31,531 bases of DNA from assembly GCA_030038035.1 (NCBI GenBank), contig JASHPP010000611.1, positions 1 to 31,531 of the forward strand, written 5' to 3'. Numbering within the stretch: the stretch's first letter is position 1; every line of letters starts with the position of its first letter. Below, in pieces: positions 1-8,404 of the stretch. A program made the position numbers and the translations under genes. The notes below the pieces were generated by a model, which saw only the letters and a program-made list of their open reading frames with translations, ran no database searches and was not told where the DNA came from. The DNA comes from Trebonia sp. GTDB taxonomy: Bacteria > Actinomycetota > Actinomycetes > Streptosporangiales > Streptosporangiaceae.

Positions 1-221
1 ACGGCGACGACCGCGGCGGCGGCGACAATGACCCGGCCGCGGTTGACCCGGTCCCCGGGAAATCTCCAGTTCCCGCGCGGCCGTCGGCGGCGTGAGCGGA
101 GGGCCGGCGTGGCCGCACCCTCGGCCCGTGCCACGGCCGCACGGGCGCGCGCCCAGGCGGCGCCATCCGGCCCAGGGGTCTCCGCCCGGAACGCCCGCAG
201 CAGGTCGATCTCATCAGGCAT
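1..221 (-). CDS. CU044_5270-like membrane protein, N-terminal part only
   Basis: Only the first 73 or so codons lie in the window; the gene runs off the left edge. The protein opens MPDEIDLLRAFRAETPGP and continues with an Ala/Arg-rich helix (WARARAAVARAEG), a basic stretch near residues 43-60 and the beginning of a hydrophobic Ala/Val segment from about residue 62 that should be a membrane helix. This opening is typical of the actinobacterial CU044_5270 family, usually encoded directly after an ECF sigma factor and possibly acting as its membrane partner; that role is inferred from context. The ATG at 221-219 overlaps the stop of the sigma factor gene by 8 nt, so the two are probably translationally coupled. 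Function beyond this association is unknown. Confidence 0.7.
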   Translation of the reverse strand, partial: MPDEIDLLRAFRAETPGPDGAAWARARAAVARAEGAATPALRSRRRRPRGNWRFPGDRVNRGRVIVAAAAVVA

Positions 222-852
222 GGTCAGCCTCCTTGAAGGTCCACAGGTTGAAGTCGAACTCGCCGAGCCTGGCACGCAGCGCCGCGCGGGCCCGCGACAG
301 CCGCGACCGGGCCGTCCCGTTGGCGATCCCCAGGGCCGTCGAGATCTCCTCGTGGCTGAGGTCGGCCCACGCGTGCAGCAGCAGCACCTCGCGCTGCTCC
401 CGGTTCAGCGCCGCGAGCGCCGCCGCGATTTGCGGTGCCAGCGCGGCCGCGACCACGCGGGAGTCGGCGTCATCGTCGAAAGACCCGGTGCCGCCGGACG
501 CCAGCCGCGCGTCAAGCTCCAGCAGCCGCTGCTCGTCGCGCCAGTGCTCGCGCACAATGTTGGCCGCGATCCCGAACAGCCACGATCGCAGCGACCCGCG
601 CTCACGGTCGTAGGAAGCCCTGCGCCGGTACGCGGTGGCGAAGGTCTCGGCCGCCAAGTCCTCGGCCAGGCCGGTTCCGACGCGCCGGGCGATGAACCGG
701 TAAACCTGCGCGAAGTGCTCCCGGAACGCGTCCTCGAAGTCCGCCGGCGCCTCGATTGGACCGGATCGCAGCTTCTCGTCGTCCACACGTAAGTATTGGC
801 GCGACGCCGGAATCCGTTCCCTGCCTCGACCCGCGTCAGGCTGCCCGCGCAT
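214..852 (-). CDS. ECF-type RNA polymerase sigma factor
   Basis: Extracytoplasmic-function sigma-70 family protein. Region 2 lies at about residues 40-108 (with DLAAETFATAYRR and a WLFGIAAN segment) and region 4 at about 144-196, where the helix-turn-helix reads LSHEEISTALGIANGTARSR. Regions 1 and 3 are absent, as expected for ECF factors. The ATG at 852 has an AAGGAG 4 nt upstream but lies inside the end of the oxidoreductase gene (17-nt overlap). A GTG at 786 would give a 190-aa protein that fits family length better but has no visible Shine-Dalgarno sequence, so the start is uncertain. It directly precedes a CU044_5270-like gene, a common actinobacterial pairing. Its target promoters cannot be told from this window. 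Confidence 0.9.
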   Translation of the reverse strand: MRGQPDAGRGRERIPASRQYLRVDDEKLRSGPIEAPADFEDAFREHFAQVYRFIARRVGTGLAEDLAAETFATAYRRRASYDRERGSLRSWLFGIAANIVREHWRDEQRLLELDARLASGGTGSFDDDADSRVVAAALAPQIAAALAALNREQREVLLLHAWADLSHEEISTALGIANGTARSRLSRARAALRARLGEFDFNLWTFKEADHA

Positions 853-1915
853 TCCGCTCCTTCAGCACCGGGATTACCTCGCGGGCAAACAGGCGTGCCT
901 CCTTGCGGGAGAAGGTCTCGACTAGCAGGCGCCGCGCACCTGTTTCGTCGATGGCCTGCTGGAGGGCACCGGCAATCTGGCCGGGGGTACCGGAGACAGC
1001 GATGGCCGGCCTGTTCCGCACGGCGGCACCGCTGTCGACGCGGAATTCGCCGTCGGCCCGGGGAATGGCCCGCCGGCCGCCGGCCGCGTACAGCGTGAGG
1101 AACTGCCCGAAGGACTGGACCAGGTTGGCGAGGTTGGCCTCCGCCTGGTCCTCGGTCTCGCCGATCGCCACGAAGCGCTCGAGCATCATGTTCGCACCCG
1201 AGCGGGCGTACCCGTGCTCCGCGGCGACCTTGATGTAGTCCTCCAGCGCGTCCTTGTGGTCCTGGTTGCTGCCGAAGTTGCGCATCACGTTCCAGCCGCG
1301 CGCGGCGGCGAGCCTCATCGTCTCCTGGCTCGCCCCGCCCAGCCACACGGGCAACCGGTCCTGGAGCGGGCGCGTCGCGATCGTGGTTGGGCGTTCTACC
1401 GGGAAGAACTCCCCGTCGAAGGTGAAGTCCCGCTCGGTCAGCGCCAGCCGCACCACCTCCAGGCCTTCGAGCCAGGCCCGCTTGAGGTCGTCATCGCTCA
1501 GGTTCCGGCCCACCGCGACCTGTGCCTCGCCGGGGATTCCGCGCCCGAGCCCAAGCTCGAACCGGCCGCCGCTGAGCAAGTCCAGCGTCCCGGCCTCCTC
1601 CGCGACCCGCAGCGGGCTGTGCAGCGGAAGCACGGTCACCGCGGTGCCCAGCCTGATCCGGGTGGTCCGCACTGCGGCGGCCGCCAGGAGCAGGTGCGGA
1701 GACGGGCACGTCATGAGCGGAGCGTGATGCTCGGTGACCGTAAGCCCATCGAAGCCCAGTTCCTCGGCCGTGACCGCGAACTCCACGAAGTCCTCCACCT
1801 GGCGCCGCTGCCAGCGCGGATCGTGAACATCTGGATCGGCGTCGCCCGAGTGCAGGCCCACACCGTAGGTGTGCACGAACTTCAGTGTGCCGATCTCGTC
1901 GCTGAGCGCGCCCAT
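836..1915 (-). CDS. LLM class flavin-dependent oxidoreductase (luciferase-like)
   Basis: A 359-aa luciferase-like monooxygenase-superfamily TIM barrel, using FMNH2 or F420 as the reduced flavin. Family hallmarks are EELGFDGLTVTEHH near residues 50-64, the strand IRLGTAVTVLPLHSPLRVAE, LDLLSGGRFELGLGRG near 112-127, and PVWLGGASQETMRLAAARGW. FMN versus F420 cannot be settled by eye; actinomycetes use both. ATG at 1915 is preceded by GGAGG at good spacing. It is the last gene of the long minus-strand run, 129 nt beyond the DapA-like gene, so it may be the tail of the catabolic operon or have its own promoter. Such enzymes often carry out monooxygenation or a redox step in degradation of heterocycles and ketones; its substrate here is unknown. 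Confidence 0.88.
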   Translation of the reverse strand: MGALSDEIGTLKFVHTYGVGLHSGDADPDVHDPRWQRRQVEDFVEFAVTAEELGFDGLTVTEHHAPLMTCPSPHLLLAAAAVRTTRIRLGTAVTVLPLHSPLRVAEEAGTLDLLSGGRFELGLGRGIPGEAQVAVGRNLSDDDLKRAWLEGLEVVRLALTERDFTFDGEFFPVERPTTIATRPLQDRLPVWLGGASQETMRLAAARGWNVMRNFGSNQDHKDALEDYIKVAAEHGYARSGANMMLERFVAIGETEDQAEANLANLVQSFGQFLTLYAAGGRRAIPRADGEFRVDSGAAVRNRPAIAVSGTPGQIAGALQQAIDETGARRLLVETFSRKEARLFAREVIPVLKERNARAA

Positions 1916-2044
1916 GGCTTCGACCTCCGATGCGAAAATGGTGGCTGATCCTCGCGATAATTGACATCCCCGGTGCCCTAACGCGAAGGTGTCGCGGCCA
2001 GGAGGAAATAATTCTGGTTCTCCGTTGGCGGCGCGACGGGAAGC
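1916..2044. other. Short intergenic gap inside the minus-strand run
   Basis: 129 nt between the DapA-like gene and the luciferase-like gene, the longest gap inside the catabolic run (most joints are overlaps). It is locally less GC-rich (AATTATTT near 2005-2012 read on the minus strand) and holds the GGAGG ribosome-binding site of the downstream gene. I see no convincing terminator hairpin or -10/-35 pair, so an extra promoter for the luciferase-like gene is possible but unproven. Confidence 0.4.
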
Positions 2045-3064
2045 TCAGGCGGGGTTACGGCCGGTGAAGAAGTCGCGGAAGGGATCCATGCTCGGGTTGA
2101 GGCCGGCGTCAATCAGGCCCTTGCGGAGCACGGTCATCTGCTGGTCGTGGATGCGCTGCGTGGGCTGGCGGAGCGGGCCGCCGTTGTAGCCCTGCAGCCA
2201 GCCCTGGAACTTCCAGGCCTGCCGGTTGAGGAAGGCGCCACCGTGCAGGGTCCCCGCCAGGCCCGCCTTCGCCTTGCGGGCCGGGCTGAGCTGCCAGTAG
2301 ATGTCGGCGGCCTCGTCGTACTTCTTGTCGCGGAGCAGCGTCATGACCCGGGGGATCATCGGGCCGTAATACTCGTGGTCGCTGGTCGCCGACAGCTGAA
2401 TTGGCATTATCTGCGACAGCGGGATCAGCTCGGCTTCGATCGGCATCGAGATGACGACCTCGGCGCCGAAATGGCGGTGGCATTCGATGACGCCCTGGAT
2501 GCCGGGGAAGCCTCCTTCCGCCTTGATGACCGCGATGTTGGGGCAGTCGTCGATCAGAGCGCGGATCAGCCGGACCGGGATGTCGGAGGGGTGGATGCGG
2601 GGGCTGAATCCCCACAGGTACATGGGAAAGAGCATGACCGCGAGGTTCGTCGCGTCGCAGACGGCCCTGGTGTAGTCGTAGATGTCCTGCTCGGTCTCCG
2701 GGTAGAAGTTCGGCGGGTAGGACAGCAGCACCAGTTCCGCGCCCGCCTCCTCGGCGCCGTTGACCGCCTCGATGTTCTGCGCGAGGTCGGACCAGCTGCC
2801 GTGGTGGACGACGACGAAGTCGTCGCTGGCCTCGTCCTTGATGATGCGCAGGAAGTTCAGGTACTCGGGCAGCGTGATCGCGACCTCGGAGACACCGAGC
2901 GTGCCGATGAAGCCGTGCTCTCGCGCCAGCCGGGTGTCGTGCCTGATCGCCTTCTCGTTAATGGCCTTCAGGTCGCCTGTGAAGGAGGGGATCGTGCAGT
3001 TGACCGCCCCGACCAGGGTCTCGCGTGCCCAGTCTCTGGCCTCATCGCGGTTGTATCGAGCCAT
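2045..3064 (-). CDS. Dihydrodipicolinate synthase (DapA/NAL) family lyase
   Basis: A 339-aa class I aldolase-type TIM barrel, longer than the usual 290-300 aa of DapA. The Schiff-base lysine is K181 in IAVIKAEGG, with the GTTGES-like loop changed to GTLGVSE at residues 54-60. The canonical YNxP catalytic tyrosine falls in AVMLFPMYLWG, where the aligned position appears to be Phe146, so true lysine biosynthesis is unlikely. The family also holds N-acetylneuraminate lyase, sugar-acid dehydratases and hydratase-aldolases of aromatic side chains that release pyruvate. As the terminal member of a packed catabolic operon, a retro-aldol or dehydratase step is the best inference. ATG at 3064 follows a GGGGAG ribosome-binding site; 27 nt separate it from the gene before. 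Confidence 0.85.
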   Translation of the reverse strand: MARYNRDEARDWARETLVGAVNCTIPSFTGDLKAINEKAIRHDTRLAREHGFIGTLGVSEVAITLPEYLNFLRIIKDEASDDFVVVHHGSWSDLAQNIEAVNGAEEAGAELVLLSYPPNFYPETEQDIYDYTRAVCDATNLAVMLFPMYLWGFSPRIHPSDIPVRLIRALIDDCPNIAVIKAEGGFPGIQGVIECHRHFGAEVVISMPIEAELIPLSQIMPIQLSATSDHEYYGPMIPRVMTLLRDKKYDEAADIYWQLSPARKAKAGLAGTLHGGAFLNRQAWKFQGWLQGYNGGPLRQPTQRIHDQQMTVLRKGLIDAGLNPSMDPFRDFFTGRNPA

Positions 3065-3091
3065 GAAAGCTCCCCTTTCCTGGTTGCCCGA

Positions 3092-4072
3092 TTACTTGCT
3101 GACCGGGGTGACGATGCCGGTGAGCGGGGTGCCGATCTGTCGCTCGGCGGCGCGGCGCGCACACATCGCCGCGACGGCGAGATCCTGGATCGCCGCGCCT
3201 GCCGACTTGTAGAGGACGACCGCCTGCGGGTCAGGCCGTCCCGGGACCTGGCCGGAGACCACGCTGGCGAGCGAGATGAGCTTTCCGGCGAAGGCCACGC
3301 CGACCTGCGCGGCAGCGATCATGTCGCCTGTGTCGTGCGCGACCTCGTCTACCGTGTCGGCGACGATCACGTCAGCGCGCCCGATCGCCTCGGCGTCCAG
3401 TTCGCGCTGCTCCGGCAGCGTGGAGCCGATCGAGACGACCGTCATTGCCGGGGCGAGCCACGCGCCCCGCAGGGTCGGCGTCTCATCGCGGGAGCGGGCC
3501 GCGCACAGTACCAGGTCCGCACCTGCCACCGTTTCCTCGGCAGTGCGAGCCGCCGTCGGCGGCGTCGTGAGGTCGGCCAGGGAGTCCGCGAACCTGGCGC
3601 GGCTGGCGGGGTTGGGGCTGAAGACGGTGACCGTGGTGAGCTCGCGGACCGCGGACAGGGCGCGCACATGGTGCTGCGCCTCGAACCCCGAGCCGACGAC
3701 CCCGACCCGCAGCGGCCTGCTGGGCGCCAGCACATCGACTGCCAGCGCCGACGTCGCCGCGGTACGGAACCCGGTGACCGAGCTGCCGTCGAGCAGGGCC
3801 ACCAGCTCCGCGGTCCGCTGGTCGAACAGCGGGATCAGGTAGCAGGCACGGCGGCCGGCAAGCGAGGCCGCGATCAGCTTTCCGCCCATCAGCCCGGTGT
3901 TCGCCGGCACGCCGCTCAGCGTGCGCAGCCAGCCGAAGTCCCCGCGTGCCATCGTGCGCGCCGGGAACCGTGCCGCGTCGTCAGGCACGGAGTACGCGTC
4001 ACGCAGCGCTTCGATCGCCCCGCGCCAGTCGAACACGCCCCGGACATCGGCATCGGTGAGAAAAGTGGTCAC
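3092..4072 (-). CDS. Ornithine cyclodeaminase / mu-crystallin family protein
   Basis: A 326-aa NAD(P)-binding protein of the ornithine cyclodeaminase, alanine dehydrogenase and mu-crystallin family. Visible features are GGKL with Lys65, the motif TGFRTAATSALA at 100-111 and a Rossmann loop VGVVGSGFEAQ near 123-133. Members catalyse cyclodeamination, imine reduction or amino-acid dehydrogenation. The reading frame stays open upstream of 4072, but the GTG at 4072-4070 overlaps the TGA of the amidohydrolase gene (GTGA), has a GGGAGA ribosome-binding site and begins exactly where family similarity begins, so it is preferred. The gene suggests a nitrogen-containing or imine/keto intermediate in the pathway; that is inference. 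Confidence 0.88.
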   Translation of the reverse strand: MTTFLTDADVRGVFDWRGAIEALRDAYSVPDDAARFPARTMARGDFGWLRTLSGVPANTGLMGGKLIAASLAGRRACYLIPLFDQRTAELVALLDGSSVTGFRTAATSALAVDVLAPSRPLRVGVVGSGFEAQHHVRALSAVRELTTVTVFSPNPASRARFADSLADLTTPPTAARTAEETVAGADLVLCAARSRDETPTLRGAWLAPAMTVVSIGSTLPEQRELDAEAIGRADVIVADTVDEVAHDTGDMIAAAQVGVAFAGKLISLASVVSGQVPGRPDPQAVVLYKSAGAAIQDLAVAAMCARRAAERQIGTPLTGIVTPVSK

Positions 4073-5100
4073 CTGCCATCTCCCTCGGTCAGCGTGAAGA
4101 GGGCGGCGGCGTTGCCGCTGAGGACGGCCGCGATGCCGGCGGCCGGGAGGCCGGCCGCGCGTACGCGCTCTACCGGGTCTGTGACGCCCATGTCGAAGGG
4201 GTAGTCGGTGCCGAGGACCACCTTGTCCGCGCCGGCTGCGTCGATCAGGTGGCGCAGCGCCCGCGGGGTGTAGACCAAGGCGTCGTACCAGATCCGGCGC
4301 AGGTAGGAACTGGGGGTCTGGGCACAGCCCCGGGCGTCGGGGCGGTTTGCCCAGGCGTGGTCGGAGCGTCCGATGTAGGTGGGCAGGAACCCGCCGCCGT
4401 GTGCCGCGAGCAGCTTCAGGCCGGGATGCCGGTCGAGCGTGCCACCGAAGATCAGGTGGGACAGTGCCAGGGCGGTCTCTGCTGGCTGGCCGAAGGTGTT
4501 GCCGAGGAAGTTCGCGGCCAAGCGGGCACCTAGCGAGCAGCCCCAGGGATGGATGAAGACGACGGCGCCGAGTCCGGCCGCCGCTTCCCATACCGGGTCG
4601 AACGCCTTGTCGGCGAGTTCGCGGCCGTCGACGCTGGTTGAGACACTGACGCCCTTAAGGCCGAGCTCGGTCACCGCGCGCTCAAGCTCGCGCACCGCGA
4701 TCGCCGGGTGCTGAAGCGGGAGGGTACCGAGACCGTAAAGGCGGCCCGCGCCGTCGGCGCAGTGCGCGGCGACCGCGTTGTTGATCACCGTGGTCAGCCT
4801 CTCGGCCAGCGCAGGCTCGGCCCAGTAGCGATGCATCGGCATCGGGCCGACGAGCTGAATGTCCACGCCCATGGCGTCGAGGTCCGCCAGCCGCCGCCGC
4901 GCCGAGGTGAGCTGCGGCCAGACCCGCTTGAGCTGCGACTGGTTCGCCGCGACGGACGCGGCCGTAAACGACGCGCGCTCGGCCGCCGCGTCCGCCGACT
5001 CCCGCGGGTGACCCTCGGCGAGGCCGCTGGCCTCGGGAACGAGCATGTGGCCGTGGGTGTCGATCACCGGCCGCCCGGAGTGGTGGTGCCGCGACGTCAT
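4069..5100 (-). CDS. ACMSD-like amidohydrolase family decarboxylase/hydrolase
   Basis: A 343-aa metal-dependent amidohydrolase-2 protein resembling 2-amino-3-carboxymuconate-semialdehyde decarboxylase and other non-oxidative aromatic decarboxylases. The metal site is readable: HGH at residues 16-18 (IDTHGHM), His184 in VFIHPWG, His234 in AAHGGGFLP and Asp299 in LGTDYPFD. ACMSD-family enzymes remove CO2 from ring-cleavage products or hydroxybenzoates, fitting a locus that also encodes an extradiol-type dioxygenase and a flavin hydroxylase. ATG at 5100 follows a GGAGG and lies 4 nt after the stop of the monooxygenase gene; its own stop overlaps the next start. Decarboxylation rather than hydrolysis is inferred from family and context. 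Confidence 0.87.
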   Translation of the reverse strand: MTSRHHHSGRPVIDTHGHMLVPEASGLAEGHPRESADAAAERASFTAASVAANQSQLKRVWPQLTSARRRLADLDAMGVDIQLVGPMPMHRYWAEPALAERLTTVINNAVAAHCADGAGRLYGLGTLPLQHPAIAVRELERAVTELGLKGVSVSTSVDGRELADKAFDPVWEAAAGLGAVVFIHPWGCSLGARLAANFLGNTFGQPAETALALSHLIFGGTLDRHPGLKLLAAHGGGFLPTYIGRSDHAWANRPDARGCAQTPSSYLRRIWYDALVYTPRALRHLIDAAGADKVVLGTDYPFDMGVTDPVERVRAAGLPAAGIAAVLSGNAAALFTLTEGDGR

Positions 5101-5104
5101 CAGG

Positions 5105-6235
5105 TCAGGCCTCCGCGGCGGCGAGGAAGCCGAGGGTGGAACTCATGGTCTCGGCGACGTCCGCGTCCGTGTGCGGTTCCAGGCCCATCTCCCAGCGCAC
5201 CAGCTGCATCGAGTTGCGCACGACGAGTTCGACGCGCGGCAGTCGCCGGGCCATGAAGGCCCGGAGCGCTTGCCGGACCGGAAGGTCGGTGGTGACCAGT
5301 TCGGCGAGGACCACGGCGTCTTCGGCGCACATGGCGGCGCCCTGGGCGATCAGCGGCGGGCAGGCGTGGGCGGCGTCGCCGATCACGATCGCCCGCCCCC
5401 GGTACCACGGGTCGTCCACCAGCAGCCATTCGATCCTGGTGTGCGAGACGTTGGAGTCCGGGCCGATGGTGTCGCGGACCTTGCCCCAGGTCCCGCCGTA
5501 GCCGTCGGACCGCTCGTACATGAGCTGCCAGGCCGGCTGGTCGCCGAAGTCGCCGAGCCTGCCGTCGGTGTCCAGGATGTAGGCGTAGCACTTGTCCGCC
5601 GAGATGGGGCTGTATCCGGCCTTGTACCGAGGGCCGCCGTAGTAGAGCTCGGCGCAGTCCATCTCGGCTGGGCGGTCCGCGACGACCCGCCAGATCGACA
5701 TGCCGCTCGGCCGCGGCGCGGTGGTTATGCCGAGCATCGCCCGGACGGTGGACCTGATGCCGTCCGCGCCGACCACCAGGTCGTAGCGCCCGGTGCTGCC
5801 GTCGGTGAACTCGACGTGGGCCTGCCCCTCGCCGGTGGCAATCGCGCGGACGCTCAGCCCGAGGCTGACCCGCACGCCGGCGGCGTACACCCGGTCGCAG
5901 AGCACCTCCTGGATGTCTGAGCGCAGCGCGCCGAGGGTGGCGGGCAGCCTGTCACCGCCGGTGCGCGGCGTCGGCAACTCGGCGATCAGCGTGCCGTCGG
6001 CCTGCCGCATCCGCAGCAGGTTGAACGGCACGCCCCGGCGCAGCACCTCATCGAGCACGCCGACCTTGCCGAGCGCGGCGAGCAGGTTGCCCTGGACGGT
6101 GATCCCGTGGCCGGTGCCGCGCCACTGCGGTGTGATCTCGGCCAGGTCGGCCCTGACCCCGCGCTGCGCAAGCGCGAGGGCAAGCACGCTGCCCGTGATA
6201 CCGCCCCCGACGATCAGCACCGACGACACGCTCAC
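5105..6235 (-). CDS. FAD-dependent monooxygenase (class A hydroxylase family)
   Basis: A 376-aa PHBH-fold flavoprotein. All three fingerprints are present: the GxGxxG dinucleotide loop as GGGITG at residues 10-15, the DG motif GADGIRS at 156-162, and the GD motif GDAAHACPP at 286-294, which binds the FAD ribityl and pyrophosphate. Class A enzymes hydroxylate aromatic acids or phenols, often ortho or with loss of a carboxyl group, using NAD(P)H and O2. The most natural reading is preparation of an ortho-diol for the dioxygenase at 16483-17403, but non-aromatic substrates occur in this family. GTG at 6235 has GGGAG 6 nt upstream. It sits between the SDR and ACMSD-like genes in the operon. Confidence 0.9.
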   Translation of the reverse strand: MSVSSVLIVGGGITGSVLALALAQRGVRADLAEITPQWRGTGHGITVQGNLLAALGKVGVLDEVLRRGVPFNLLRMRQADGTLIAELPTPRTGGDRLPATLGALRSDIQEVLCDRVYAAGVRVSLGLSVRAIATGEGQAHVEFTDGSTGRYDLVVGADGIRSTVRAMLGITTAPRPSGMSIWRVVADRPAEMDCAELYYGGPRYKAGYSPISADKCYAYILDTDGRLGDFGDQPAWQLMYERSDGYGGTWGKVRDTIGPDSNVSHTRIEWLLVDDPWYRGRAIVIGDAAHACPPLIAQGAAMCAEDAVVLAELVTTDLPVRQALRAFMARRLPRVELVVRNSMQLVRWEMGLEPHTDADVAETMSSTLGFLAAAEA

Positions 6236-6281
6236 GGTGTGCTCCCTATTGTCAGTTCCTGCGTCATGGTTTCGAGTGTTC

Positions 6282-7073
6282 TCAGGCCGGTGCGATCATG
6301 CCGGCGGACAGGTCGATGTCGGCACCGCACAGGCCGGGCATCCGGAGCATCGCGAGCACGGCGGAAGCGACCTCGTCTTCTTCGACCAGCCGGTGCAGCG
6401 CGGCGCGGGACACGAACGCCTGCTCTGCCTGCTCGTACGTGGTGCCGGTGGCCGCGGCTTCCCTGGTGAAGTTGCGGGTCATCCGCTCCCCCCGGCAGGG
6501 TCCGGGAGACAGCGAGTTGACGCGGACGCCGAGCGGCCCGGCCTCGAACGCGAGGGTCCTGGTGAGGCCGAGGACCGCCATCTTGGACGCCGCATACGGG
6601 GCGCGCCTGGTCAGCGGGCGCTTACCGGTGACCGATGCGATGTTGACGACGTCGCCGCTGCCCCGGTTGTACATGGCGGGCAGGAACGCCCGGCACATCA
6701 GGTAGACCGACCGCACGTTGGCGCCGAAGACCTCATCCCACTCCCCCGGTTCGATGTCGGTGAGCGCCTTGACCGGCCCGCCGATCCCGGCGTTGTTGAC
6801 CAGGAGGTCGATCTCCTCGGCCGCGAGCGCCTCCCGCAGCGCGGCGACGGCTCCCGGCGAGGCCACGTCGGCCGGCGCGACGCGCGCCAGGCGCTCGTCC
6901 TTGATCAGGGATGCCGTCTTCGTCAGCGTCGCCGCCGTGCGCCCGGTGAGGATCACCCGCGCCCCGCAGCCGGCCAGGGCGAGCGCGATCGCCCGCCCGA
7001 GGCCGTTGCCCGCACCGGTGACCAGGGCGGTGCGGCCGGCCAGCTCGCCGCGGCGCGCGGTGTCCCTCGTCAA
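6282..7073 (-). CDS. SDR family NAD(P)-dependent oxidoreductase
   Basis: Classical short-chain dehydrogenase/reductase of 263 aa with TGAGNGLG at residues 19-26 (cofactor loop), the NNAG motif in LLVNNAGIGG, and the catalytic YxxxK as YAASK. The start is the TTG at 7073-7071, whose TTGA overlaps the stop of the preceding dehydrogenase gene; there is no nearer ATG or GTG and the upstream in-frame extension looks non-coding. A weak ribosome-binding site and the overlap suggest translation by coupling. It follows the alcohol/HisD-type oxidase gene directly, so it may act on the same or the next carbonyl/alcohol intermediate. Five SDRs lie in the window; this is the only one in the large operon. 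Confidence 0.88.
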   Translation of the reverse strand: MTRDTARRGELAGRTALVTGAGNGLGRAIALALAGCGARVILTGRTAATLTKTASLIKDERLARVAPADVASPGAVAALREALAAEEIDLLVNNAGIGGPVKALTDIEPGEWDEVFGANVRSVYLMCRAFLPAMYNRGSGDVVNIASVTGKRPLTRRAPYAASKMAVLGLTRTLAFEAGPLGVRVNSLSPGPCRGERMTRNFTREAAATGTTYEQAEQAFVSRAALHRLVEEDEVASAVLAMLRMPGLCGADIDLSAGMIAPA

Positions 7074-8404
7074 CTGCTGTCCAGTGTCGCGGCGTCCAGC
7101 GCTGTGGCGAGCCAGCTCGGGCGGGTGCCGTGGACGTTCGCGGCGCGGATGTCGCCGGACCGGGCGTGGCCCTCGAAGAGCTCGACGCGGGAGGCGCGGC
7201 CGCAGACCTCGCCGAGTAGCGCGGACGACTGCGGGTCGCGGACCTCCTGGTAGGTGACGGTCTTGAGGTACTTGCCGACCCACAGGCCGCCCGTGTAGCG
7301 CGCCGCGCCGCGGGTGGGGAGCACGTGGTTGGTGCCGATCACCTTATCCCCATAGGAGACGCAAGTGCCCTCGCCGAGGAACAGCGCGCCGTAGCTGCGC
7401 ATCTTCTCTAGCGCGTCGCGCGGGCTGGCGGTCAGCACCTCCACGTGCTCGCAGGCGAACGAGTCCGCGACCGCGAACGCCTCATCGATGTCTGTTGTGA
7501 CGATCACCTGCCCGTGATCGCGCCAGGCCGGTCCGGCAAAGTCCACCGTCGGCATGCCAGGCAGGATCTTCTCGATGTACGCCAGCACGGTCTCGCCAAG
7601 CGACCGCGAGGTGGTGACCAGGATGGCGGGGGAGTCCGGGCCGTGCTCGGCCTGCGAAAGCAGGTCCACCGCGACGGTCCGCGGGTCGGCGTCGCCATCG
7701 GCGATCACCAAGATCTCCGTCGGCCCGGCGAGCAAGTCGATGCCGACCTCGCCGAACAGCTGCCGCTTCGCCTCGGCCACGTAGGCGTTGCCTGGGCCGA
7801 CAAGCAGGTCGACCTTCCCGATCGTCTGCGTGCCCAGGGCGAGCGCCGTGACCGCCTGCACGCCGCCGAGCAGGTAGATCTCATCGGCGCCGGCCAGGTG
7901 CGCCGCCGCGACGGTGGCCGCGGGAATCTCGCCGCGGATCGGCGGAGTGCAGGCCGCGACCCGCTCGACGCCTGCCACCTTCGCGGTCAGCACGGTCATG
8001 TGCGCGGAGGCGGTGAGGGGGTACCGGCCGCCGGGAATGTACGCGCCTGCGGAGCGGACCGGCAGGTGCTTGTGGCCGAGGAAGACACCGGGCAAGGTCT
8101 CCACCTCGATCTCGGTCATCGAGGCGAGCTGCGCCCTGGCGAACCGTCGCACCTGCGACTGTGCGAACTGGATGTCGGTGATGACCTGCTCAGGCACGGC
8201 CGCCACGACGTCCTCGATCTGCGCCGCGGACAGCCGGAAGCTCTCCGGCGACCAGTTGTCGAACTTCGCCGAGTACTCCCGCAGCGCCTCGTCGCCGCGC
8301 TCGCGGATGTCGCCGATGACGGCCCCGACGGTCTCCTTGACCTCGGCCAGGCCGGCGGCGACCTGCGCCGCGGGAACCGCTTTCTTCAGGTATGCCTTGC
8401 TCAT
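7070..8404 (-). CDS. HisD-family dehydrogenase, HpsN-like, possible separate translation
   Basis: The C-terminal half of the fused frame could also be made on its own from ATG 8404, which has a GGAG 11 nt upstream. The 444-aa product is a full zinc-dependent histidinol dehydrogenase fold: zinc ligands Gln251, His254, Asp353 and His413, the catalytic pair Glu319-His320 and GPGNAYVAEAKR near 203-214 are all intact. The stretches IPGGRYPL and YGDKVIGTNHVLPT followed by YTGGLWVGK match, from memory, sulfopropanediol dehydrogenase (HpsN)-type paralogues better than biosynthetic HisD, so oxidation of a primary alcohol to a carboxylate in two NAD steps is more likely than histidine synthesis. No other his gene is nearby. 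The assignment to HpsN-like substrates is tentative. Confidence 0.72.
   Translation of the reverse strand: MSKAYLKKAVPAAQVAAGLAEVKETVGAVIGDIRERGDEALREYSAKFDNWSPESFRLSAAQIEDVVAAVPEQVITDIQFAQSQVRRFARAQLASMTEIEVETLPGVFLGHKHLPVRSAGAYIPGGRYPLTASAHMTVLTAKVAGVERVAACTPPIRGEIPAATVAAAHLAGADEIYLLGGVQAVTALALGTQTIGKVDLLVGPGNAYVAEAKRQLFGEVGIDLLAGPTEILVIADGDADPRTVAVDLLSQAEHGPDSPAILVTTSRSLGETVLAYIEKILPGMPTVDFAGPAWRDHGQVIVTTDIDEAFAVADSFACEHVEVLTASPRDALEKMRSYGALFLGEGTCVSYGDKVIGTNHVLPTRGAARYTGGLWVGKYLKTVTYQEVRDPQSSALLGEVCGRASRVELFEGHARSGDIRAANVHGTRPSWLATALDAATLDSS

Noticed and set aside
2147..4204. A 685-codon plus-strand open frame antisense to the DapA-like and cyclodeaminase-like genes
   Set aside because: It is an antisense shadow caused by GC-rich third positions; the protein is Arg/Asp/Gly-rich low-complexity and matches no fold, while the minus-strand genes are clear.
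4073..4591. Upstream extension of the cyclodeaminase-like frame to 499 codons
   Set aside because: It overlaps the amidohydrolase gene in another frame and is Pro/Arg-rich; the GTGA junction at 4072 with a ribosome-binding site explains the start.
7554..7565. ATGCCAGG match to half of the LysR motif
   Set aside because: It is inside the dehydrogenase coding sequence and the other half-site does not match; likely chance.
7070..8404. Biosynthetic histidinol dehydrogenase of the his operon
   Set aside because: No other his gene is present and the C-terminal motifs look like the catabolic HpsN-type paralogues; the locus is catabolic.
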